A stretch of 64,000 bases of DNA from Labedaea rhizosphaerae (GCF_004362825.1 NZ_SNXZ01000001.1:124001-188000), one strand, 5' to 3'; counted from the stretch's first letter, positions 49,755-58,601 are shown. Made by a program: numbers and translations. Notes: a model not told the origin generated them from the sequence alone.

Positions 49755-51185
49755 ATGGGGCGTCAATCCCTGCGTGCGCTGGCCGCGACGGCAGCCACCG
49801 CCGTCGCGCTGTCCGGCGCGGCGATGCTCGTCACGGCGCCGGCCGCGTCGGCGGCGGTCAAGGAGGGCCTCGGGTACGACACCACGCCCGCGCAGCCCTA
49901 CCTGCACAACCCCGACTCGTCGGACTGGATGGGTTCGTACGTCGTCGACGGCAAGCAGGTCTGGTGCGTGCAGTTCGCGTACAAGGCACCCGACAGCAAC
50001 GAGCAGTACCAGGCGGGCGAGGAACTGCGCACCAAGTGGAACACCGCGCTGCCCAAGGACGTCGCCGCCGACATCTCCTACTTGTTGCTGCGCTACAGCA
50101 CCACGAAGTCCAAGGACGAGGCGGCCGCGCTCGCGCACCTGCTGCACTCGTGGACCGCGGCACCGCAGGACCCCAGCCAGCTCGACGCCTCCAACGACTT
50201 CCGCCACATCGCCTACAACGCGCCGTTCCACCTGAGCAAGCTGCCCGCGAGCGCGCGCGCCGCGGTCACCCGGCTCAAGGCCGACGCCGACGCCAACCAC
50301 GGCCCGTGGACGGCGAAGGTCGCCGCGCCGGAGAAGGACCAGGTGATCGGCACGCAGGACGACTGGAAGATCACCGTCACGGGTGCGTCCGGCAAGGCGA
50401 TCGGCAACGTGCCGGTCAAGGTCACGCTCACCGACGCGGAGTTCGCCGAAGGCCCGGCCAAGGGCAAGACCGAGAGCACCGTGACCACGCCGGACGACGG
50501 CTCGGCGCTGGCGCTCGCCGTCACGCCGACCGGTGCGAAGCCCAACCTGAAGATCAGCCTGGACAGCCCCGCCGACAAGCCCGTCGTGCGCAAGGCCGTC
50601 GACGTCGACACCCAGCGCGTGGTCTCCACCGGCGGCGAGAAGACGCTCACGTCCGCGACCGGCACCACCGCGGTCACCGCGCCGGGCAAGGTCAAGGTGG
50701 CCAAGACCGACTCGCGCAGCGGCAAGGCGATCAAGGGTGTCTCGCTGCGGATCACCGGCGACGACGGCAAGACCGCCGCGCTCGGCCAGGACGGCAAGCC
50801 CCTCGTCGGCGCCGACGGCAAGCCCGCGGTCGTGGTGACCGGCTCGGACGGCACGGCGACCGTGCCGGACCTCAAGACCCCGCAGGACATCTGCGTCGTC
50901 GAGGTCTCCCCCGCCAAGGGATACGACCAGGCCTTCGACCCGGCCGATCCACCCAAGGCGTGCGGCACGGTGAAACCAGGCGACACGCTGGCGCTGTCCA
51001 TGACCAACAAACCGAACATGACCGTGCCGAGCACCATCCCCGCCGGCGAGGTCGACAACCTGACGGCGACGGCGAACGTGGTCGACAAGCCGAACGGGGC
51101 CGCGCTGGCCGGGCTCGGCGTGCTGGCGCTGGCCGGCGCGGGCGGCGTCGGCCTGCTGATCCGGCGGCGGTCGACCGGACGCTGA
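49755..51185 (+). CDS. Wall-surface protein with thioester-like N domain and SpaA-like repeats
   Basis: Exported protein of 476 aa. The signal peptide covers about 1-34. Residues 35-175 resemble actinobacterial thioester/Cys-Gln adhesion domains (VWCVQFAYKAP; LAHLLHSWTAAP; FRHIAYN), but the second half of the thioester motif is not clear. Two beta-sandwich domains follow, the second SpaA/prealbumin-like (about 312-420, with KVAKTDSRSGKAIKGVSL). The C terminus has a hydrophobic helix and RRR tail, as in sortase substrates, yet no LPxTG or LAxTG. The sortase gene follows 1 nt later. ATG at 49755, although an out-of-frame GTG lies closer to the ribosome site. Confidence 0.75.
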   Translation: MGRQSLRALAATAATAVALSGAAMLVTAPAASAAVKEGLGYDTTPAQPYLHNPDSSDWMGSYVVDGKQVWCVQFAYKAPDSNEQYQAGEELRTKWNTALPKDVAADISYLLLRYSTTKSKDEAAALAHLLHSWTAAPQDPSQLDASNDFRHIAYNAPFHLSKLPASARAAVTRLKADADANHGPWTAKVAAPEKDQVIGTQDDWKITVTGASGKAIGNVPVKVTLTDAEFAEGPAKGKTESTVTTPDDGSALALAVTPTGAKPNLKISLDSPADKPVVRKAVDVDTQRVVSTGGEKTLTSATGTTAVTAPGKVKVAKTDSRSGKAIKGVSLRITGDDGKTAALGQDGKPLVGADGKPAVVVTGSDGTATVPDLKTPQDICVVEVSPAKGYDQAFDPADPPKACGTVKPGDTLALSMTNKPNMTVPSTIPAGEVDNLTATANVVDKPNGAALAGLGVLALAGAGGVGLLIRRRSTGR

Positions 51186-51186
51186 C

Positions 51187-51918
51187 ATGCGAGTGCCCAA
51201 ACCACGTCCGGAGAACCGGCCGTCCTACGTGTCCTTGGCGGTCGGGGTCGTGGGGGTGGCGGCCGTGGTGACCACGGCCGCGCTGATCACCCCCGCGCGG
51301 GCGGCCAGCACGCCGATCGCGTCCGCGCCGGTGGCCGGCGCGCGCGGCTGGACGCAGGTGGAAGAGGTGGTGCCCACGCCGAGCACCACGTCGTCGGCGA
51401 AGCCCAAACCGAAACCGGCGGCGAGCACGTCGGCGAAACCCAAGCCGCACACCAACGTCCCGGGGAAGCCACCATCGCAGCGGCCGGGCACCGTGCGGCT
51501 CGCCGGCGGCGGCACCGCGCTGCTCGTGCGCACCGAGGTCGGCCCGGACGGCGTGCTGCCCATCCCGGTCGCGCTGGACCAGGCGACCTGGTGGGGCGCC
51601 GAACTCGACGACCGCACCGGGGCCACTGTGCTCGCCGGTCACATCAACTGGCACGGCCAGACGGGGCCGTTCAACGAGCTCTGGCGCGCCCGCGTGGACG
51701 ACCCCGTGACGATCGTCGACCAGCGGGGCCACACCTTGCGGTTCAAGGTGGTGCAGCTGGTGACCTTGCACAAGGACGAGCTGCCGCGGCGGGCGGGTGA
51801 GCTGTTCAGCCAGCGCGGCGCGCACCGCCTGGTGCTGGTCACGTGCGGCGGCGCGTGGGTCGGTGGCGAGATGGGCTACGCGTCCAACCGCGTGGTGATC
51901 GCGGAGCCGGTGAGGTAA
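51187..51918 (+). CDS. Class F sortase
   Basis: Transpeptidase of 243 aa. One N-terminal membrane helix (about 16-38), a Pro/Lys/Ser-rich linker (60-100), then the sortase barrel. Catalytic residues by alignment of motifs: His152 (LAGHINWHG), Cys220 (LVTCGG) and Arg235 (ASNRVV). One base separates it from the surface-protein gene, so the latter is the likely dedicated substrate. Confidence 0.92.
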   Translation: MRVPKPRPENRPSYVSLAVGVVGVAAVVTTAALITPARAASTPIASAPVAGARGWTQVEEVVPTPSTTSSAKPKPKPAASTSAKPKPHTNVPGKPPSQRPGTVRLAGGGTALLVRTEVGPDGVLPIPVALDQATWWGAELDDRTGATVLAGHINWHGQTGPFNELWRARVDDPVTIVDQRGHTLRFKVVQLVTLHKDELPRRAGELFSQRGAHRLVLVTCGGAWVGGEMGYASNRVVIAEPVR

Positions 51919-51997
51919 GCCGTTCGAAGGTCGCCCGTAGGCGCGGCGCACCGGGATTTGCGCCGGTCACCGCTACCGTGGGCAACGCGTTCGCCCC

Positions 51998-53173
51998 ATG
52001 AACGTCTCACCAATGGGGGACGGCGCGTGGGAGGCGCTCATGCTGGGGCAGGGACCGGGCGGCCGGCGCCGCGACTGGGGATCGCTCTCGTTCTACGGCG
52101 CGCTCGCGCTCACCGTGCTCGTGCTGATCGTCGTGGGCACCGTGCGCCCGGACCAGGGCGGCGCGTCGTCGGGGAATTCCGCGCAACCGCAAGGAAAAGC
52201 GACCGCGCCGCCGGCCTGGATGCACAAGCTGCGGCCGGGTGAGAAGCCGCCGCAGTTCGTGTTGTTCTCCTTCGACGGCGTCGGCTCGCACCTGCACTGG
52301 CAGCGCGTCCTGCCGATCGCGCAACGCACCGGCGCGCACTTCTCCGGCTTCCTGTCCGGCATCTACCTGCTGCCCGACGACCAGCGCGCCAAGTACACCG
52401 GGCCGGGGCACGGCCCGGGCAAGGCGTCGATCGGCTTCGGCGGCACCGCGCAGGACGTGCGCACCCGCGTCGACGACCTCAACCGCGCGGTCGCGCAGGG
52501 CGTGGAGATCGGCACGCACTACAACGGCCACTTCTGCAGTGGCAACGAACCCAGCGTCGGCGCCTGGACCAAGGCCCAGTGGAACAAGGAACTCGACGAG
52601 TTCTTCACGTTCGTTCGTGGCGCGCCGGGCCTGCACGTGACCCCGGCGAGCATCAAGGGTGGCCGGACACCGTGCCTCGAGGGCAGGTTCGACCAGTTGC
52701 TGCCCGCGCTCGCCGCGCGCGGCATGACCTACGACTCGAGCCAGGTCTCCGACGGCGTGGCGTGGCCGGTGCAGCAGCACGGCGTCTGGGAGTTCTGGAT
52801 GCCGTTGGTCAAGGTCAAGGTGCTGCACGGCAAGAAGGTGATCATGATGGACTACAACCTGTGGTACCAGCTCAACGGTGCCCAGGACGATCCGTCGCGG
52901 TCGACCGCGTTCAAGGACGTCACGCTCGACACCTACCGCGCCGCCTACAACGCCGTGCTCAAGGGCAACCGGGCGCCGCTGGTGGTCGCTAACCACTTCA
53001 ACGACTGGGCAGGCCGCGCCTTCAGCGACGCCACCGAGCAGTTCATGGGCGAGGTCTGCACCAAGCCCGAGACCGTGTGCGCGACCTACTCCGAGGTCAT
53101 CGCCTGGATGAAGCTGCAGGACCCGGCGGTGCTGACCAACCTGCGCAACCAGCCCAACGCGCAGGTGCCCTGA
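51998..53173 (+). CDS. Polysaccharide deacetylase-like protein, membrane anchored
   Basis: 391 aa. An N-terminal membrane helix (about 31-47) precedes a NodB-like barrel: FSFDGVGSHLHW with the first Asp, GTHYNGHFCS in place of the usual HTxxH metal motif, and YDSSQVSDG. The metal site differs from classic deacetylases, so the activity is uncertain. Same strand as the sortase locus, 79 bp on, and probably also acts outside the membrane on cell-wall glycans. Confidence 0.72.
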   Translation: MNVSPMGDGAWEALMLGQGPGGRRRDWGSLSFYGALALTVLVLIVVGTVRPDQGGASSGNSAQPQGKATAPPAWMHKLRPGEKPPQFVLFSFDGVGSHLHWQRVLPIAQRTGAHFSGFLSGIYLLPDDQRAKYTGPGHGPGKASIGFGGTAQDVRTRVDDLNRAVAQGVEIGTHYNGHFCSGNEPSVGAWTKAQWNKELDEFFTFVRGAPGLHVTPASIKGGRTPCLEGRFDQLLPALAARGMTYDSSQVSDGVAWPVQQHGVWEFWMPLVKVKVLHGKKVIMMDYNLWYQLNGAQDDPSRSTAFKDVTLDTYRAAYNAVLKGNRAPLVVANHFNDWAGRAFSDATEQFMGEVCTKPETVCATYSEVIAWMKLQDPAVLTNLRNQPNAQVP

Positions 53174-53206
53174 GCCGACCCGATCCGGTGAACCGGCCGC
53201 GTCGGC

Positions 53207-53240
53207 TTGCGTAACGACAACGATAACCGATATCAGTGTC
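53207..53240 (+). promoter_or_regulatory. Leaderless promoter overlapped by a Zur-like palindrome
   Basis: TTGCGT (53207-53212), 18 bp, TATCAG (53231-53236), 6 nt, ATG at 53243. The imperfect palindrome GACAACGATAACCGATATCAGTGTC cannot be read as one block without mismatches but has GACA/TGTC ends and GATA/TATC arms (53216-53240). Its core resembles actinobacterial zinc-repressor boxes. Confidence 0.45.
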
Positions 53241-53242
53241 AC

Positions 53243-54202
53243 ATGAAGATCGCCTTCGTGGGCAAGGGCGGCAGCGGCAAGACCACGCTCGCCGGGCTGT
53301 TCCTGCGCCACCTGCACGCCGATGGCGCGCCGGTGCTCGCCATCGACGCCGACATCAACCAGCACCTGGCCGGTGCGCTCGGCGCGACCGAGCACGAGGC
53401 GGCGGCCATCCCGCCGCTCGGCGAGCACCTGCCGTTGATCAAGGACTACCTGCGCGGGGACAACCCGCTGATCGCCTCGGCCGACGAGATGATCAAGACG
53501 ACCCCCGCCGGCCGCGGTTCCCGGCTGCTCGACCTGGGCACGCGCACGCCGATCCACGACCAGTGCGTGCGTGAAGTCGGCGGGATCCCGCTCGCGGTCA
53601 CCGGCCCGTTCACGCAGGAAGACCTCGGCGTCGCCTGCTACCACTCGAAGGTCGGCGCGGCCGAACTGCTGCTCAACCACCTGGTCGACGGGCCGGGCGA
53701 GTACGTGGTCGTGGACATGACCGCGGGCGCCGACTCGTTCGCCTCGGGCCTGTTCACCCGCTTCGACGTGACGTTCCTGGTGTGCGAGCCGACCGTGCGC
53801 AGCGTCGGCGTGTACCGCCAGTACCGCGACCACGCGCGCGACTTCGGCGTCCGGCTTGCCGTGGTGGGCAACAAGATCAGCGACGACACCGATCTGGAGT
53901 TCCTGCGTGACCAGGTCGGTGGCGACCTGCTGACCACGCTCGGACGCTCCGCGCACGTCCGCGCCGCCGAACGCGGCGAGCTCCGGCCGATCTCCGGCCT
54001 GGAGCCGGAGAACCTGCTTGCGCTGCACGAGTTGCGTGCCCTCGTGGACCGCACCACCCAGGACTGGGACCGGTTCCAGCGCGACGCCGTGCGGTTCCAC
54101 CTGCGCAACGCGCAGGCGTGGGGCAACGCCCGCGCCGGGCGCGACCTCGCCGAGCAGATCGACCCCGGCTTCACCCTCACCCGAAAGACTGTGTCCCGAT
54201 GA
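53243..54202 (+). CDS. CooC/MinD-like ATPase (SCO5388-type)
   Basis: P-loop ATPase of the SIMIBI class, 319 aa. Deviant Walker A GKGGSGKTT at 7-15; switch region AIDADINQHL; VVVDMTAGADSF; base-binding VGNK. Family members (CooC, ArsA, NifH-like) move metals or tail-anchored proteins. Co-transcribed with an SCO5389-family gene 11 nt on, a pairing I recall from Streptomyces. Precise role unknown. Confidence 0.8.
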   Translation: MKIAFVGKGGSGKTTLAGLFLRHLHADGAPVLAIDADINQHLAGALGATEHEAAAIPPLGEHLPLIKDYLRGDNPLIASADEMIKTTPAGRGSRLLDLGTRTPIHDQCVREVGGIPLAVTGPFTQEDLGVACYHSKVGAAELLLNHLVDGPGEYVVVDMTAGADSFASGLFTRFDVTFLVCEPTVRSVGVYRQYRDHARDFGVRLAVVGNKISDDTDLEFLRDQVGGDLLTTLGRSAHVRAAERGELRPISGLEPENLLALHELRALVDRTTQDWDRFQRDAVRFHLRNAQAWGNARAGRDLAEQIDPGFTLTRKTVSR

Positions 54203-54213
54203 AAGGAACCCTT

Positions 54214-54603
54214 ATGTCCCTTGATGTTCCTGCCGCCCTGCTGGACGAGGCCGAGCGTGGCGAGGTCGCCGACGCCGACTTCATGGCATGCGTGCGGACG
54301 TCGTTGCCGTACGCGTGGACGGTGATCAGCGACGTGGCCGCGCGGGCGGGCGACGAGCACCCGTTCGCCGAGCACGCCGTCCCCCCGCCGAGTGAGGCCG
54401 AACGCGGCCAGCTGCTGCGGGCGCTGGCCTCCGACGCGATCCGCGGCGGGCTCGAGCGGCACTTCGGCGTGCGGCTGGCGTTCCAGAACTGCCACCGGGT
54501 CGCGGCGTTCCCACCGTCGGCAGTGGACGGTCCGGCGTACCGCGCGTTCACCTCGGCCCGCGGTCAGCTGCTGAACCAATCCCCGGAACTGCGTGACTGC
54601 TGA
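54214..54603 (+). CDS. SCO5389-family protein
   Basis: Small conserved actinobacterial protein, 129 aa, ATG after AAAGGA. Conserved parts: SLPYAWTVISDVAARA, PPPSEAERGQLLRALASDAIRG, HFGVRLAFQNCHRVA, QLLNQSPELRDC. Two cysteines near 96 and 129 and a third at about 29. No known fold or function. Forms an operon with the ATPase. Confidence 0.85.
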   Translation: MSLDVPAALLDEAERGEVADADFMACVRTSLPYAWTVISDVAARAGDEHPFAEHAVPPPSEAERGQLLRALASDAIRGGLERHFGVRLAFQNCHRVAAFPPSAVDGPAYRAFTSARGQLLNQSPELRDC

Positions 54604-54649
54604 CTCACGTTCGTAGCGGTTGCCGGTGGGGAATGGGATGCTTCCGGCC

Positions 54650-56644
54650 ATGGCGACCTACTTGGTGACCGGGGCGACCGGGCTGATCGGCAGGCACGTG
54701 CTCGCGCTGCTGTTGGAGCGGCCGGACACCGAGCGGGTCTCGGTGCTGGTGCGCGAGCGCTCACGGGACCGGCTCACCGAGATGGTGCGGCAGTGGCCGG
54801 GCGCCGACAAGGTGGTGCCGATCGTCGGTGACATCGCCGAGCCCGGCCTCGGCATCACCGACGCGGACGTCGAGGCGCTCAGCGGTTCGGTCGACCACGT
54901 GGTGCACCTCGCCGCCCTGTACGACATCACCGCCGACGACGAGACCAGCATCACCGCGAACGTCGAGGGAACGCGGAACGTGGTGGAGCTGGCCGCGCGC
55001 ATCGACGCGGGCCGGCTGCACCACGTGTCCTCGGTCGCGGTCGCGGGCGACTACGACGGCGAGTTCACCGAGGACATGTTCGACGCCGGCCAGCGTCTGG
55101 TCACGCCGTACCACCGGACCAAGTTCGAGTCCGAGAAGCTGGTGCGCGAGCAGCACGACGTGCCGTTCCGGATCTACCGGCCGGCCATCGTCGTCGGCAA
55201 CTCGGTCACCGGCGAGATGGACAAGATCGACGGCCCGTACTACTTCTTCCCGGCGCTGGCCCGGCTCGCGGGCCTGCCCAGCGTGCCGTTCGTGATCCCG
55301 GACATCGGCGACACGAACATCGTGCCGGTCGACTACGTGGCCGAGGCCATGGTCCACCTGATCACCAAGCCGGGCCTGGACGGGCGGACGTTCCACCTGA
55401 CCAACCCGGAGCCGCAGTCGGCGCGGGCGGTCTACAACGCGTTCGCCCGGGCGGCCGGCGCGCCGCAGGCCAGCGGCGAGCTGGCCGAGCGGCTGAGCAA
55501 CCCGCTGCTCTCCCTCGTGCGGCTCACCGAGCACGTGCCCGGGGTGACCCTCGCCCGCGACGCCGTGCTCGACCGGCTCGGCATCCCGCCGGTGCTGCTC
55601 ACCACGCTGACCTTCAAGCCGCGGTTCAACTCCTCGGCCACCCGCCTCGAACTGGAGGGCAGCGGGCTCGAGGTGCCGAAGCTGCGTGAGTACGCGAGCG
55701 TGCTGTGGCGCTACTGGCGCGAGCACCTCGACCCGTTCCGCGCGCGCAAGCACGGCGAACGCGGCCCGCTGGACGGGCGTCGCGTGGTCATCACGGGTGC
55801 GTCCTCCGGCATCGGCCGCGCCACCGCGTTGAAGGTCGCCGCCCAGGGCGGCGTGCCGTTGCTGGTGGCCCGGCGCGAGGCCGAACTCGAAGAGGTGCGA
55901 GCCGAGATCGAGGCCGAGGGCGGGCACGCGTACGTGTACCCGTGCGACCTGACCGACGACGAGTCGGTGCGCAAGGTGGTCGCGAAGATGCTGGCCGAGC
56001 AGCCCGGCGTGGACATGCTCGTGAACAACGCGGGCCGTTCGATCCGCAGGTCGGTGCGCCTTTCCTACGACCGCATGCACGACTACGAGCGCGCGATGGC
56101 GATCAACTACTTCGGCGCGGTGCGGCTGATCCTGGCGCTGCTGCCGCACATGACCGACCGGCGCTTCGGGCACATCGTGAACGTGTCGTCGATCGGTGTG
56201 CAGGGCATCGCGCCGCGCTTCTCGGCGTACGTGGCGTCCAAGGCGGCGCTCGACTACTTCTCCAAGATCGTCGCCACGGAGACCCACGGCGCGGGCGTCA
56301 CGTTCACCACCGTGCACATGCCGCTGGTGCGCACCCCGATGATCCGCCCGACCAAGCTGTACGACGCGTTCCCCACGAAGTCGCCCGAGCAGGCGGCCGA
56401 CATGGTGGTCGAGGCCCTGGTCAAGCGCCCGAAGCACATCGGGACGCCGACCGGCCAGCTGATGTCGGCGGCCTACACGATGGCCCCCGGCCTGGTCGAC
56501 GCCGTGGCCTACCAGGCCTACCGCGTCTTCCCCGACTCGATGGCCGCGGGCGGCTCCGGGCGGCCGAAGCTGGGCAAGGGCGAACGCAACCTGTCCATGG
56601 CGGCCGCCGCCATCGTCAAGCTGACGAGGGGTTTCCACTGGTGA
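54650..56644 (+). CDS. acrA1: Two-domain fatty acyl-CoA reductase (AcrA1-like)
   Basis: 664 aa fusion of two dehydrogenase domains. The N-terminal extended SDR (NAD_binding_4 type, 1-370) has VTGATGLIGRH and YHRTK; the C-terminal classical SDR (about 380-640) has ITGASSGIGRAT, NNAG and YVASK. Same design and length as mycobacterial Rv3391 and other bacterial fatty acyl-CoA reductases that make fatty aldehydes or alcohols for wax esters. ATG at 54650 without a strong ribosome site. Its stop TGA is the first bases of an inverted-repeat element. Confidence 0.87.
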   Translation: MATYLVTGATGLIGRHVLALLLERPDTERVSVLVRERSRDRLTEMVRQWPGADKVVPIVGDIAEPGLGITDADVEALSGSVDHVVHLAALYDITADDETSITANVEGTRNVVELAARIDAGRLHHVSSVAVAGDYDGEFTEDMFDAGQRLVTPYHRTKFESEKLVREQHDVPFRIYRPAIVVGNSVTGEMDKIDGPYYFFPALARLAGLPSVPFVIPDIGDTNIVPVDYVAEAMVHLITKPGLDGRTFHLTNPEPQSARAVYNAFARAAGAPQASGELAERLSNPLLSLVRLTEHVPGVTLARDAVLDRLGIPPVLLTTLTFKPRFNSSATRLELEGSGLEVPKLREYASVLWRYWREHLDPFRARKHGERGPLDGRRVVITGASSGIGRATALKVAAQGGVPLLVARREAELEEVRAEIEAEGGHAYVYPCDLTDDESVRKVVAKMLAEQPGVDMLVNNAGRSIRRSVRLSYDRMHDYERAMAINYFGAVRLILALLPHMTDRRFGHIVNVSSIGVQGIAPRFSAYVASKAALDYFSKIVATETHGAGVTFTTVHMPLVRTPMIRPTKLYDAFPTKSPEQAADMVVEALVKRPKHIGTPTGQLMSAAYTMAPGLVDAVAYQAYRVFPDSMAAGGSGRPKLGKGERNLSMAAAAIVKLTRGFHW

Positions 56645-56726
56645 GCCTCATTTGCACGAGCCCGGCGCCGTTGCGCACCCCGGCAAGCGCGCCCCGCTCC
56701 CTGGGGCGATGTGGAAATGAGGCTCA
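56642..56726. repeat. 85-bp element with 16-bp terminal inverted repeats filling an intergenic gap
   Basis: TGAGCCTCATTTGCAC (56642-56657) mirrors GTGGAAATGAGGCTCA (56711-56726) with one mismatch. The left end supplies the acr stop codon and the right end abuts the TTG of the glyoxalase gene. The right arm contains GAGG, the only ribosome site for that gene. Confidence 0.85.
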
Positions 56727-57086
56727 TTGATCATCGGTAGCCACACGGTTCTCTACGCGAGCGACCCGGGCGCGGCCCGGGCGTTCCTGCGTGACGTCAT
56801 CGGCCTGGCCAACGTCGACGCGGGCGACGGCTGGCTGATCTTCAAGCTGCCGCCGCACGAGCTCGGCGTGCACCCGACCGGCCCGGACGGCGGCGGCACG
56901 CACGAGTTGTTCTTGCTGTGCGACGACATCACGGCGACCGTGGCCGAACTGCGGGAGAAGGGCGTCGAGTTCACCAGCGAGGTGACCGACCGCCGATTCG
57001 GCCTGATGGTCACGTTCAAGGTGCCCGGTGCGGGCGAAATGGGCCTGTACGAACCACATCACCCGACCGCGTACGACTTGCCGTGA
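56727..57086 (+). CDS. VOC-family (glyoxalase-like) protein
   Basis: Single-domain VOC protein, 119 aa, TTG start: IIGSHTVLYASDPGAARAFLRDVI at the N terminus is typical. Possible metal ligands are the first His (about 6), His65 in THELFLL and Glu109 in GLYEPHHP. Likely a dimeric isomerase, dioxygenase or resistance protein; substrate unknown. Starts immediately after the inverted-repeat element. Confidence 0.85.
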   Translation: MIIGSHTVLYASDPGAARAFLRDVIGLANVDAGDGWLIFKLPPHELGVHPTGPDGGGTHELFLLCDDITATVAELREKGVEFTSEVTDRRFGLMVTFKVPGAGEMGLYEPHHPTAYDLP

Positions 57087-57166
57087 CGTCTACAGTGGAC
57101 AGTCCGCCGGGCGCGAGGACTGGACCACTCGGGGATTGGTGGTGTCGCGGCGTCGCCGAATCCGGG

Positions 57167-57172
57167 TAGCGT
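57167..57172 (+). promoter_or_regulatory. Putative -10 of leaderless DivIVA-like gene
   Basis: TAGCGT ends 6 nt before the ATG at 57179. Confidence 0.55.
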
Positions 57173-57178
57173 CACAGC

Positions 57179-58069
57179 ATGGCCCCTTCGCACGACCGTG
57201 ACCAGACGGAAGCATTGCCCTTCACCGTCAGCCGGCACGGCTACGACCGCGAACAGGTCCGTCAGCACCTGCTCCGGGTGGGCGACGAGACCAAGCGCGC
57301 CCAGACCGAACGCGACCAGCTGCGTGAGCAGAACGCCGAACTCAACGGCCAGTTGCAGATCGCGCGCCGTGAGATCGCCGCGTTGACCCAGCGGCTGGAG
57401 ACCATGGCGGCCGAGCAGTTCCCGCAGTCGGTGCAGCAGGAGCGGGCCGCCCGCACGCTGCAGCAGGCCGAGGCGCAGGCGAGCGAGATCGTGAGCCGCG
57501 CGCAGGCCGCCGCCGACCACGCCTGGTCGAAGGCGGAGGAGGCGTCCGCGACGCTGCGGGAGCGCTACCAGCGTCTGCTGGCCGACCTTGGCCGTCAGCA
57601 CGAGGAACTGCACGCCGAGCACGAACAGGTCATGCGCTCGGCCCGCAGCCAGGTCGAGGAGATGACGACCGCGGCGAACGCCCAGCGCAGGCGCATCGAC
57701 GAGCAGGCGCAGGCCGAGCGCGACCGCATCGAACGGGAGTTCCAGGCGTCCATCGGCAGCCGCCGCGCGAAGCTCGACGCCGAGCTGGCCGAGCGCAAGG
57801 CCGAGGCCGAGGAGCAGGCCCAGCAGCTCATCCGCGGCGCGGTGCACCACGCGAACGAACAGATCGCCAACGCCAACAAACAGCTGGCCGAGATCGCCCG
57901 CCGGCGCAAGGCCGCGGCCAAGCACCTCAGCGGCGCGACGACCCTGCTCGACCAGAGCGCGAACCTGTTCGACCCGGTGGACGAAGAGGCCGACCTGACC
58001 ACGATCGAGGGCGGCGACAAGCCCGTCCCGTCCGAGCTGCGCGAACCCCAGCCGAGCAACCCGCGATGA
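57179..58069 (+). CDS. DivIVA-like coiled-coil protein
   Basis: 296 aa. N-terminal LPFTVSRHGYDREQVRQHLLRV (about 13-34) resembles the DivIVA/Wag31 membrane-binding start. Residues 35-270 are an almost unbroken coiled coil rich in Ala, Glu, Gln and Arg. The tail is acidic/Pro-rich. Likely a cytoskeletal or polar scaffold protein. It overlaps the next membrane gene by 4 nt (ATGA), suggesting a joint role at the membrane. Confidence 0.75.
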   Translation: MAPSHDRDQTEALPFTVSRHGYDREQVRQHLLRVGDETKRAQTERDQLREQNAELNGQLQIARREIAALTQRLETMAAEQFPQSVQQERAARTLQQAEAQASEIVSRAQAAADHAWSKAEEASATLRERYQRLLADLGRQHEELHAEHEQVMRSARSQVEEMTTAANAQRRRIDEQAQAERDRIEREFQASIGSRRAKLDAELAERKAEAEEQAQQLIRGAVHHANEQIANANKQLAEIARRRKAAAKHLSGATTLLDQSANLFDPVDEEADLTTIEGGDKPVPSELREPQPSNPR

Positions 58070-58440
58070 AGGGCCTGCTCGCGGTCGTCCTGGCGCTGGT
58101 CGGCGCGGTCGCGGCGGCCTACGGCGCGTTCCAGCCGTGGCAGCACGGCCGCACGGGCACGCACACCCCGCTCGCCGAGGCGTTCGGCGCGCAGACGAAG
58201 GCCACCACGTCCCCGGCGACATCGGCCTTCGTGCTCATCGCGATCGGCATCGTGCTGGTCGTGGTCAGCCTGGCCCGCTCGAAACCCGCCCCGATGGTCC
58301 TCGGCGCGCTGCTGATCCTGGTGCCGCTCGCGTTACCCCTGGCGACCAGCCACCTCAAGTTCGACGACCTGCAGACCGGCGCGTACCAGGTCCTGGTCGG
58401 CGGCGTCCTGGCGCTCATCGGCGCAGGCCTGCGCTCCTAG
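58066..58440 (+). CDS. Small four-helix membrane protein
   Basis: Unknown, 124 aa; hydrophobic segments at about 3-22, 52-70, 77-94 and 104-122. Two short polar loops; FQPWQHG after the first helix. Translationally coupled to the DivIVA-like gene. Confidence 0.75.
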   Translation: MKGLLAVVLALVGAVAAAYGAFQPWQHGRTGTHTPLAEAFGAQTKATTSPATSAFVLIAIGIVLVVVSLARSKPAPMVLGALLILVPLALPLATSHLKFDDLQTGAYQVLVGGVLALIGAGLRS

Positions 58441-58470
58441 ATCGACCGTCCCCACACGGGCCCGCACCCC

Positions 58471-58582
58471 AGTTATCCACACCCTGGCGGTTGTCCACAG
58501 ATCGGCTCCGCAGCGCCCACACCCCCGCTGACCTCGATAGACTGGTTGCGGGGGTGCCCCCGGGAAGGGTGGGCCCTGGCCT
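58471..58582 (+). repeat. Dispersed repeat copy A
   Basis: TTATCCACA (58473-58481), TTGTCCACA (58491-58499), TAGACT (58538-58543), GGGGGTGCCCCC hairpin and CCCCCGGGA (58557-58565), GGGTGGG. Same order and spacing as copy B at 60430-60541. Fills the gap between convergent genes. Confidence 0.75.
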
Positions 58583-58601
58583 GGGCGACAAAACCGAAAA
58601 A

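Noticed and set aside
49490-49756. 88-codon minus-strand gene in the BI-1/surface protein gap
   Set aside because: No ribosome site, no domain and a composition like shadow frames.
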